DNA from: Furcasterigmium furcatum
Lineage: Eukaryota; Ascomycota; Sordariomycetes; Glomerellales; Plectosphaerellaceae
Reading direction: 5' to 3'
DNA length: 64,000 bases
Assembly (NCBI GenBank): GCA_001599815.1
Contig: BCIA01000003.1
Coordinates: forward strand, 1,798,001-1,862,000
The translations under genes and the position numbers were made by a program. This document shows positions 1-8,402 of this stretch, in pieces; the stretch's first letter is position 1; each line of letters opens with the position of its first letter. The notes beneath the pieces were generated by a model. That model saw nothing but the letters and a program-made list of their open reading frames with translations. It was not told the DNA's origin and made no database searches.

Positions 1-697
1 GGACCCTGAGGATGTCGAGGCCGCCGACCGCAAGATCGAGTTTGCCATCTGCTGGTTCGCTGACCCCATCTACTTCGGCAAGTACCCCGACTCCATGCTG
101 AAGCAGCTGGGCGACCGCCTCCCCACCTTCACCGACGAGGAGAAGGCCCTTGTCCAGGGCTCCAACGACTTCTACGGCATGAACCACTACACTGCCAACT
201 ACATCAAGCACAAGACCGGAACCCCTGCCCCCGAGGACTTCCTCGGCAACCTCGAGACCCTCTTCTGGTCCAAGAGCGGCGAGTGCATCGGCCCCGAGAC
301 CGAGTGTGCCTGGCTGCGCCCCAACCCCCAGGGCTTCCGCAACCTCATTAACTGGCTGTCCAAGCGCTACAACTACCCCGAAATCTACGTCACCGAGAAC
401 GGCACCTCCATCAAGAAGGAATCCGACAAGACCGTCGAGGAGATCCTCGACGACACCCTGCGTACCGAGTACTTCGACACCTACGTCAAGGCTCTCGCCG
501 CTGCCGTCTCCGAGGACGGCTGCAAGGTCAAGGGCTACATGGCTTGGTCGCTCCTCGACAACTTCGAGTGGGCTGAGGGTTACGTCACCCGCTTCGGTGT
601 CACCTACGTCGACTACGACGACGACCAGAAGCGCTACCCCAAGAAGAGCGCCAAGAGCATCAAGCCTCTGTTCGACAGCCTCATCAAGAGCGAGTAA
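1..697 (+). CDS. GH1 beta-glucosidase, 3' part only (cut by window edge)
   Basis: Glycoside hydrolase family 1 enzyme that hydrolyses terminal beta-linked glucose from cello-oligosaccharides. The frame is already open at base 2, so the N-terminal half lies outside the window; the ATG at 95 is internal. Visible family hallmarks are the YVTENG motif, whose Glu is the catalytic nucleophile, and the downstream WSLLDNFEWAEGY and RFGVTYVDY blocks that line the substrate site and end the TIM barrel. The protein stops soon after KPLFDSLIKSE, the normal GH1 C-terminus. No signal peptide can be judged. No intron is seen in this part. Fungal GH1 enzymes are often intracellular, unlike GH3, but this copy cannot be assigned to a compartment. 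Family assignment is firm; substrate is inferred. Confidence 0.95.
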   Translation, partial: DPEDVEAADRKIEFAICWFADPIYFGKYPDSMLKQLGDRLPTFTDEEKALVQGSNDFYGMNHYTANYIKHKTGTPAPEDFLGNLETLFWSKSGECIGPETECAWLRPNPQGFRNLINWLSKRYNYPEIYVTENGTSIKKESDKTVEEILDDTLRTEYFDTYVKALAAAVSEDGCKVKGYMAWSLLDNFEWAEGYVTRFGVTYVDYDDDQKRYPKKSAKSIKPLFDSLIKSE

Positions 698-1067
698 GAG
701 CTACATGAGACTCGCGGCTGCTTAGTTGTGGGACCGTTAGAGGAGGGGGTCCAGTTTGTTCAGCGATGAACCGTCCCTAGGAGGACGGCACCTCGCATAT
801 GACGAGGCATGAATCTGCACATGTGGGACACGTATTTAGTATGGAATGATGAATGAAAAGAACGTCGCTTATCTCTGAGTCTATTTTTATCTAGTTGGTA
901 TGTGCAAGGTGGTATCTTGTGCCGGATCCGAAGCGCCGCCGTCCAGGTACGGTACTTTATCCAACGCCATCATATGATCGTACCAGGCTTGACAGTTCCC
1001 CAATGCTCCGCATGGGGATCATCAACATGCTACGCGTCCTGCCTCGAAGGGTTAAACTGGAGCAGAA
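698..1067. other. Convergent 3' intergenic region
   Basis: Short gap between the 3' ends of the GH1 gene (plus strand) and the Rch1-like transporter (minus strand). It should hold both 3' UTRs and poly(A) sites. An AT-richer patch near 830-900 is the likely termination zone. I see no gene in it. Confidence 0.6.
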
Positions 1068-2807
1068 CTAACACTTTATCCGCTGCGGGCGCGACGTGGT
1101 GCCAGCAGCATCCTCCTCCGACATTCCACTCTCGGACTTGATCCTCCACTCATCCTCCTTTGTCTCCAACGTGGTATCGTCCTCCTTGCCCTGCCGCGTG
1201 ATATCGCAACCCTTGTCCTCCTGGGTGCTTCCCGTGCTGCTTGGTTCCACCCCTGGTGCGTCTCGTGACTCAGCCTCGCGGTGCTCCTCCGCCATGACCG
1301 TTCCGGATTCGGCATCGCCGTCGCTGTTCCGTCGCAGGTACCACTTGAAGAAGTAGACGACGGCCTGGGCGGCGAAGACCTGCTCCACCGTGTAGAGCAG
1401 CACGGGGACCTGGATGAGGGAGATGGTGCGGTCGTCGGCATCGCGCCACATGGCGGAGACGAGGGGGATGCCGAGGGAGGTGGTCTTGGCTGCGCCGCAG
1501 AAGCAGACGGCGATGGTCTCCGGCTTGGACATGCGGCGGAGGCGGAGGGCGCGGCGGACGAAGGAGGGGAGGAAGCGGACCGCGGGGCGGGAGTCTGCGA
1601 TATAGGGGTTGACTCTGGCGCAGAGGCTGGCGGGAGGGCGGGCGGCATAGAAGCAGATGAAGGTGAAGAGGACGTAGATGGCGATGTTCATGAAGACGTT
1701 GAAGACGATGCTGGCCCCTGGGGTGCTCTGCAAGGCGCCGGTATGGAAGGCGCTAGAAAAGGTGGCCCAGACGAGGAGGATGAGGCATGCGCCGGACCAC
1801 TTGCCGAGCATGAGGGTGTCGAGAAGCCACTCGACCTGGCGGGAGAAGGTCCAGCGGGTGGCCTGGCCCACGGCGAGGGGGAGGAGGACGCTGAGGCCGA
1901 GCTGCATCATGACGCCGGCGTACATGGCGCCGATGGTGGAGGGGCTCGCGGGCTGCCAGTCGTCGAAATCCTGAGATTTGGGGAGGAAGCCGTAGATGAG
2001 GAAGGGGGAGAGAAAGGAGCCGATGACGTTGCCGACGACGACCTCGATGATGGCGGCCGCCTCGTCGCCGCCGGCGGCGCGGGTCATGACGACGTTGGAG
2101 GCGATAGTGGTCGGGATGCAGGCGGTGACGAGCATGCCTACCAGGACGGAGGTGTCGATGGTGTTGTTGCGGGCGGCGCCGGCGGCGAGGCAGATGTGGA
2201 TGATGACTGGTGGGTGTGAGCGGCGAGGAGTCTCATAGCTTGCCCCTGGGCTGCTTTCAGGGCTGCCTTCAGGGGTAGCGGTGAGAGGGCTTACCGAACA
2301 GCACGACGGGGAATACGACGAAGCTGATGCCCTGGACGAGGACATGGAGGCGGACGTTAAGGACGTGCTCTTTCAGCTTGGCAGGAGACAGCTGGAGGCC
2401 GCTGATGAGGAAGATGAGGGCGATGCCGCCGTAGATGATGCTGTATTCGGACCTGATGACACCGCCACGCGCTGCAACGTCTGAGATGGGTGTTAGTCGT
2501 CGTGAGTTGCTCTCACTCGCGAAGCTGCTGAGAGCGGGTACTCACGGGGCCAGAGATATCCGAACAACGCGGCCAGGCCCATGCCAATGACGATGTGCTG
2601 GGCCAGGATGATGCCTCCGATCTTCCGCGCCCAATACCCGAAGCCCCTGGGCTCCTCCGCCCCGGCGTCTCCCTTCCGCCCCGTACCGCCGGGCGGCGCC
2701 TCCGCCCGGCTCTCGGGGCCGTTTTCATCGGCCGAGCTCATGCTCCGGGAACGCAGGGCCGAGACAAGCGCGTCGTGGTCGTGGTCGTCGTTGTCGTCGT
2801 CATGCAC
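1068..2807 (-). CDS. Rch1/SLC10A7-type SBF-like membrane transporter
   Basis: Predicted polytopic membrane protein of the SBF-like CPA transporter family (bile acid:sodium symporter fold), related to yeast Rch1 and animal SLC10A7, which limit calcium uptake. The model is complement(join(1068..2206,2295..2480,2546..2807)), 528 residues; introns of 65 and 88 nt have GTGAG and GTAAG donors and both joins keep frame. After an acidic, hydrophilic N-terminus come about nine or ten hydrophobic segments, starting with IILAQHIVIGMGLAALFGYLW. The conserved block AARNNTIDTSVLVGM, followed by ACIPTTIASNVVMT, is typical of the family. A charged tail of about 90 residues follows the last membrane segment. 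The start at 2807 could instead be the Met near 2738 (MSSADEN), since the first residues are a low-complexity Asp/His run. Confidence 0.88.
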
Positions 2808-3699
2808 TCACTGTTCAGGGGCTCGCCATTCGGTTTTGTCCCGGGGGATTGCGCACGGCGTGCCACGAGAAAGATTATCAGACGACCGGGTCTCTATAAT
2901 CCTGCGAACAAACTGACTGGAGAAGCTACATCGAGACAAACGGCAGACGACATGGATTAAAGAGAGAACGCGGCAACAGAACTTTGAAGATCCCTCGGCA
3001 AAACCGCCGTGATGACCGGCTTAGGTTTTCTCCACTGTTGTTGAGGATCCTGGCTGCTGGCTGCCCAGCTCGGATTCAAGACGGGTTGCTCGGGTTGGAT
3101 CCGGACTTGGCTTTGTCCGCCTGAAGGGTTCGGCAAGATGGCCTCGGCGCCGAGAACGGGATGCCGAGCTCTGTTTTCTTGGTGTTGAGACGTCATGACT
3201 GAACACTTCCATGATCAAATAATTGCCCAGAGGGAGGCGAGAGATCAGCCCGTCCCTTGGGGAGAGACTGGATTTGAATTTTATTTGTGAGTGACTGGCA
3301 GTTGACTGAGCGCGGAAAACCGATGGCCCATCACGACCTCACCAAGTTGCGGGTGAAGGTCAAGGCGAGTCAGTTCGCGAGTTAGTTTTGGAGAAGCTGT
3401 CGTCTCAAGCAATGACTGAATACAAACACAGTGGTGCGGAGAGCAGTACATTAATTATCGAGTGCCGTCGTGGTTCCGTCCCCGAGATGCCGGCATCCGG
3501 GCCCGGATCTCGGCCTCTTCCTCTCGGTGCTCGGCGTCCCTTCGCAACCCAACAACTCCCTGCCATCTTCGCCGGCCAAGCTGAGGAGACTTGTGGACCG
3601 CGAGATGGCGCGATAGCTTATAACCTCAGATGTGTCAACGGCATGGTCATGATGGACTGAGTCCGGAACGGAAACCAACTCTTCACACAAAAACTCACA
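2808..3699. other. Divergent promoter region, Rch1-like gene and sulfatase
   Basis: This 0.9 kb separates two divergent start codons and must hold both promoters. A TCAGGGG heptamer lies at 2815-2821, just upstream of the Rch1-like start. Short ORFs here show no recognisable product. No clear TATA box is seen. Confidence 0.5.
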
Positions 3700-5196
3700 A
3701 TGGCGTCGCCGCCTCGAAAGAACATCCTCTTGATGGTCGCGGACGATCTCGGCCGCGACCTCATGGGCTGCTACGGGAGCAAGACTGGCGCAACGTCCAA
3801 CCTCGATAGGCTCGCCGCATCAGGGGCCAAGTTCGACAATGCCTTCACCAGCACCGCTTCGTGCAGTGGCAGTCGGACGGTCATTTACACCGGCCTTCAC
3901 ACCCATCAGACCGGGAGCTACGGCCTCACGCACGACACTCACGGCTTCCAGACCTTCGCCAACGTCGAGACCGCACCCATGCTGTTCAACGAGATTGGGT
4001 ACAAGACTGGCATCATCGGCAAGGTCCATGTCAGCCCTCGCAGCCAGTACCCCTGGCAGGTGAACCAGGAGAGTGACACCAGGAACGTCGCTCACATCGC
4101 AGACCAGGCGGATGAGTTCTTCAAGCAGTCGAATGCGGAGGAGAAGCCCTTCTTCCTGACGGTTGGCTTTGTCGACCCTCACCGCGAGATCGGAAAGCGT
4201 GGAGGCTTCGGCAATCGGGAGGACAACTACGACCCCAAGCTGAAGGATCGCATCTTCACCTCTGGAGAGGTCGACATCCCGCCGTTCCTGAGTGACATCC
4301 CCCTTGTGCGCGAGGAGATCGCAGAGTACTTCCGCGCCATCAACCGCATGGATCAAGGAGTTGGCCTCATTTTGGCCGCACTCGAGCGTGCCGGGCTCGC
4401 GGACTCGACCATGGTTCTCTTCATCAGCGACAATGGACCTCCCTTTATCAACTCCAAGACGACGCTCTTCGACGCCGGAGTGCGCCTCCCCTTCCTCCTG
4501 AGAGCCCCGGGCCTGACGGCGCCGGGGCTGACAAACAACAACATGATCTCCTGGGTCGACATCCTCCCAACCTTCCTGGACTGGGCCGGCCACGGCGACA
4601 TCCGCCGTCTAATCGACACCAAGGATGCCCCCAGGCGAAAGGGGCGCTCCATCCTCCCCGTCATCGCGGCAGAGGCCATGCAGCCAGGCTGGGACCGCGT
4701 CTTCGGCAGCCACACCTTTCACGAGGTCACAAACTACTGGCCGACGCGGTATATGCGCGACAGCCGGTACAAGTACCACCGCAACGTGTGCTGGAAACTG
4801 GACTTCCCCTTCGCCATGGACCTGTACGCGTCGCTCTCGTTCGAGGGCATGAGGAACTCCGGGTCCGAGGGCTCCCCGCCCATGGTGGGCCAGCGCAGGC
4901 TGAGGGACTACATCCGCCGCCCGGCAGAGGAGCTGTACGACCTGGCGCAGGACCCGGCCGAGGTGGACAATCTGGCCCTGAGGCCGGAGCACGCCGGCAG
5001 GCTGAGGGAGATGAGGGAGGCGCTGGAGCAGTGGCAAAAGAACACGGCTGATCTGTGGCTGTGGAGGGATGGGGTCTCGGTCACGAATTACTTATCGTCG
5101 GATTATGCCAGGGAGGGATTGTGTATTCCGGATCAGTTTGACATGAACGCGGACAAGCCTGAGACTACGGCTGCTCCGCCGGTGAAGCTGCTGTAG
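3700..5196 (+). CDS. Sulfatase, heparan N-sulfatase (SGSH)-like
   Basis: Intronless 498-residue member of the type I sulfatase family (alkaline phosphatase fold), closest in layout to N-sulfoglucosamine sulfohydrolase. Features in order: metal-binding VADDLGRD (Asp15, Asp16); active-site segment CSGSR at residues 55-59, where Cys55 would be converted to formylglycine; GIIGKVHV with catalytic Lys and His; FVDPHRE; RMDQGVG; and ISDNGPP supplying metal ligands. The signature is usually C-x-P/A-S-R, so Gly at the third position is a variant. No signal peptide is present, so an intracellular enzyme is likely. The start has a good context (CACAATGG). It is followed on the same strand by a sugar transporter and a Zn2Cys6 regulator, suggesting use of a sulfated sugar or sulfate scavenging; the substrate is not known. 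Confidence 0.9.
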   Translation: MASPPRKNILLMVADDLGRDLMGCYGSKTGATSNLDRLAASGAKFDNAFTSTASCSGSRTVIYTGLHTHQTGSYGLTHDTHGFQTFANVETAPMLFNEIGYKTGIIGKVHVSPRSQYPWQVNQESDTRNVAHIADQADEFFKQSNAEEKPFFLTVGFVDPHREIGKRGGFGNREDNYDPKLKDRIFTSGEVDIPPFLSDIPLVREEIAEYFRAINRMDQGVGLILAALERAGLADSTMVLFISDNGPPFINSKTTLFDAGVRLPFLLRAPGLTAPGLTNNNMISWVDILPTFLDWAGHGDIRRLIDTKDAPRRKGRSILPVIAAEAMQPGWDRVFGSHTFHEVTNYWPTRYMRDSRYKYHRNVCWKLDFPFAMDLYASLSFEGMRNSGSEGSPPMVGQRRLRDYIRRPAEELYDLAQDPAEVDNLALRPEHAGRLREMREALEQWQKNTADLWLWRDGVSVTNYLSSDYAREGLCIPDQFDMNADKPETTAAPPVKLL

Positions 5197-5975
5197 ATAG
5201 GTCATTAGGTGTTGCTGACAGGACGTGAAAGCCAGATATCATATGATACAAGTAAATAAGGCTCTTTTTGATGATCTTTCAAAGACATTGGCGCCATACA
5301 TGGCACATCACCTAAATTTCCTTCCGTCAGTGCGACTCAGGATCCATCTCAAGTCCCGTCTGCTCCGTCACCACCTCTCGTAGGGCCCATGACACACACC
5401 ATGGCCATGGTCCGCCGTTCAGCCCATCTCCGAGGACATCATGAGCAATTGTTAGCCTCGATGTCGCAAGAGAGGCACGGATTGCAAAAAATGAGTATCA
5501 TTGGGCGTCCGAGGAAGAGAATTGGACGATATGCTCATATCTGCCCTCCCCGACCGGCTCGGGCCTCATCTCGGTCTTCTCGCCCCACACCGACCGGCCG
5601 ACCAGGCCGGATGTCGGTGTTTTGGCCGGCCCCCATTGGCCGAGCAGCCCAAAGTCCTCCGAGGCCCCGGTCCGCCATCTCGGTGTCGTTGGGCGAGAAA
5701 CCTGGGGTAGTTGGCAGCCGAGTCCCATGAACAAACACATGGACGGTCCCTGCAGATGAACGGATCGAGGAGCCGAGGGAGACCGGGGCCGCAGATGGCG
5801 TCAAACCAGGTCCAGAATTGCAACATCGTCAACCTGGGACCGTCCTGGTCGTGGACCGAGCATAAAACTACCCTCCCTCCTCCGACGTCGCCTCCAGGAT
5901 GAAGTTTGATACAGCCGGTACACTCTCCAACAGCTATCGAAAGGCAGTCGACGACGTCCCGACCTGACAGCCAAC
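5197..5975. other. Sulfatase-to-transporter intergenic region
   Basis: Contains the sulfatase 3' UTR and the promoter and leader of the MFS transporter. The central part, about 5550-5690, is dense in CGG and CCG triplets (see separate entry). An inverted CCAAT box (ATTGG) lies at 5634-5638 and a CATAAAA-like AT patch sits near 5863. Overlapping short ORFs have no recognisable product. Confidence 0.5.
5550..5690. promoter_or_regulatory. CGG/CCG-dense candidate Zn2Cys6 operator region
   Basis: Within about 140 bp there are many CGG and CCG triplets in both orientations, for example CGACCGG, CGGCCG, GGCCGG and GTCGGTG, located 290-430 bp upstream of the MFS start. Zn2Cys6 regulators bind paired CGG triplets, and such a regulator is encoded next door at 8403. 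The link is inference from composition and position; GC-rich DNA alone gives some CGG. Confidence 0.35.
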
Positions 5976-7784
5976 ATGTCCAGCAACAACAGCAACAACA
6001 GCAAGACCCAATACTTCAACAAGACGCTGTTCTTGTCCGTCCTCCTCATCGCCCTGTCGACTTTCAACTATGGCTTTGACAACCAGGCCTTTGCGACGAC
6101 GCAGGCCATGGACCATTTCAACAGGCAGTTCGGCGAGTACGACGAGGCGAAGGAACGCTACTCCCTACCCTCCGCCTGGCTGTCCCTCTTCAACAGCTTG
6201 AACTACATCGGATTCGCTGCCGGTACGTCGTTGCCTCCCCCTAAGGCCTGTATGTCTGGGTGCTGATGCTGCTTCACGAAACAGGTGTTCTCATCGGCAG
6301 CGTCATCTCATCGCGCTTCGGCCGCCGGTGGTGCATGTTCGTCATGAGCTTGTACGCGCTCGTGACCGCGACTATTGCCGTGACGTCCATGAACAAGGAC
6401 CAGATCATGGCTGCGCGTATCTTGAACTACGTCTACGTGGGCATGGAGCTGTCGGTCATCCCGACTTTCCAGTCTGAGATCGGTACGTCGCTCTATTTTC
6501 CAGGGTGTCATGGTGGGAAGAATTGCTAAACAGACTGCTTCTCTTCTTTAGTTCCGGCACCCGTCCGTGGTCTCGTCGTCGGCACATACCAGTTCAGCCT
6601 TATTCTCGGCGGTTTGGCTATCAACGCTATCTGCTACGGAACGAGCCAGCTCGATGACAACCGATCGTGGCGGATCCCCCTTGGTCTTTTCTACGTGGTC
6701 CCGTCCATCATCGCGTCGCTGGTCTTCTTCGTGCCCGAGTCGCCTCGCTGGCTGCTCCGCAAGAACCGCGTCGACGATGCGAAGAAGATGCTCGTCCGCC
6801 TGCGCCAGAACGCCTTCACCAGCGAGGAGATCGATGCCGAGTTCGCCGAACTGTGCGTCGCGCTCGAGAACGAGGAGGAGAAGGGGAAGTTCATGGAGCT
6901 GTTCAAGAAGAAGAACCTCCTCCGTACCTTCATCGTCATGGGCGTCAACTTCTTCCAGCAGGCCTCTGGGCAGGCTTTCGCGTCTCAGTACGGTGCAGTC
7001 TACGTTCGGTCGCTCGGGGTCTTCAACCCCGTCCTGTTCGGCCTGCTGAACGCGGGCGTGAACTCGGTGACTATTGCGGCGACTTTGTTCGTCACGGATA
7101 AGTTTGGACGTCGGTGAGTTATATCTACTCCCCCCATTGAAGGAAGGGCTCAATGTGCTGACCGAACCAGCACGATCTTGATGGCCTCGTCCATTGCGAT
7201 GATGGCGAGTATGTACGCCATGGGCGGCCTCGGTATCCAGGAGCCCATTTCGCCAGAGAGGATGCGAGGAATCATGGCCTTCATCACGCTCGTCGGCGCC
7301 AGTTTCTCCCTCGGCTGGGCACCTTTGACATATGTCGTTGCCACTGAGGTCTCCATCCTCCGTCTTCGCGACCACAGCTCTCGGCTTGGCTTCACGATCA
7401 ACGTCCTCCTCAAGTACGTCCCAGCTGCGTGTCTCTGGATCTTCCTGAACTAACACCGTGGCACTCAGCTTCCTCGTCAACTTCTCGATCCCCTACCTGG
7501 TTTTCGAGGACTACGCCGGCCTGAACAGCAAGGTCGGGTTCATCTTCGGCAGCATTGCGTTCTTCGCTCTGATCTTCACCTACTTCTTCGTGCCCGAATG
7601 CAAAGGAAAGACGCTGGAGGAGGTGGACTATCTCTTCAAGATGGGCGTGGGACTTCGCCAGTTCGGTAACGCCGATACCTCTGGGCTCATGGCTGGCGCC
7701 GAGCAGCCAGCCAAGCAGGTGGACGCCCAGGAGGGAGATGTCGAGAAGGCGGGCGCCAGCACGGCCAGCAGGGAGGACAAGTGA
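5976..7784 (+). CDS. MFS sugar-porter family transporter
   Basis: Proton-coupled sugar transporter of the sugar porter family, plasma membrane by inference. Model: join(5976..6222,6285..6482,6552..7113,7171..7413,7469..7784), 521 residues; all four introns are 55-69 nt with GTACGT, GTACGT, GTGAGT and GTACGT donors, and all joins keep frame. Hallmarks: an N-terminal NYGFDNQAFATTQAM helix, the loop 2-3 RFGRRW motif, PESPRWLL after helix 6, FFQQASGQAF in helix 7, the repeated FGRRT motif, and the C-terminal PECKGKTLEEVDYLF signature. About twelve helices are expected. The first cytosolic residues are Asn/Ser-rich. The N-terminal motif resembles alpha-glucoside and related disaccharide permeases, but the sugar cannot be told. 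It lies between a sulfatase and a double-zinc-cluster regulator, both on the same strand. Confidence 0.92.
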
Positions 7785-8402
7785 GAGCCTGAGCATTTCT
7801 CATGTGTGGGAACCAGAATTCCGGGTCGTTGTCTTCCAAGGCCTGTTGCTGCTTGATTTCTATGCAACAACAGACGAAAAGAGACATCCTCACAGAAAGA
7901 GAAGCTAGAGAACATATTAGCAGTTCCGGAATTCAAGTACATCCAGTGTCAAAGTAATTGGCCTAGTTCGAGGAAGTTATGTACAGTCGTCTTTTTCAAC
8001 TTTGATGATTTGTCTGAGTTGGACTGTGTTCAATGGGATTTGGCCAACCTTGAGCCCAGCCCCTGAATCAGCCCCTGAGGCCCACCCCTGAGTCAGTCCG
8101 CCTCTGTCCTGAACCTTCAATTTGAGCTTCCAAGATGATCACCGACCCGACTATTTTCGAGATCGTTCACATTATTTGACAACTCCGTCGCCCAGAAGAG
8201 TCTGGACTAGAATGCTCTCCCGTCATGTCAGCCTGCACTTTTGCACAAGACAGGCCATGTTAGTCCATTGCGCCATCGTCTTGGTGCTCGGTGCGGAGAA
8301 CCGAGATCCGGCCGCCGAGCCGTTAAATACCCCGACACGCCCGGCCTCCTCGGTCTCTCCTCTCGCTGTCCCCAGACAACCCCAGGTTTCCCAACGCATG
8401 CA
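7785..8402. other. Transporter-to-regulator intergenic region
   Basis: Holds the MFS 3' UTR and the promoter and leader of the zinc-cluster regulator. The only structured signal is a triple CCCCTGA array at 8060-8091, listed separately. The regulator's frame stays open upstream to 8241, but the best start is at 8403. Confidence 0.5.
8060..8091. promoter_or_regulatory. Three spaced CCCCTGA boxes (STRE-like)
   Basis: CCCCTGA occurs at 8060-8066, 8072-8078 and 8085-8091, spaced 12 and 13 bp apart, about 310-340 bp before the regulator's start codon. The CCCCT core is the stress response element bound by Msn2/4-type C2H2 factors in yeast. The spacing of just over one helical turn places the boxes on nearly the same DNA face. 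Function is inferred. Confidence 0.45.

Noticed and set aside
1281..2219. 312-codon plus-strand ORF, very rich in Gly, Glu, Asp and Ala
   Set aside because: It lies antisense to the Rch1-like transporter and its composition is that of the complementary strand of a GC3-rich gene.
3820..4593. 257-codon minus-strand ORF
   Set aside because: Antisense shadow of the sulfatase; no known motif.
6548..7480. 310-codon minus-strand ORF
   Set aside because: Antisense to the MFS transporter and runs across its introns; no family features.
8241..8402. 54-codon N-terminal extension of the double-cluster regulator
   Set aside because: In frame, but low-complexity and promoter-like, and the ATG at 8403 fits a normal start; kept out of the model.
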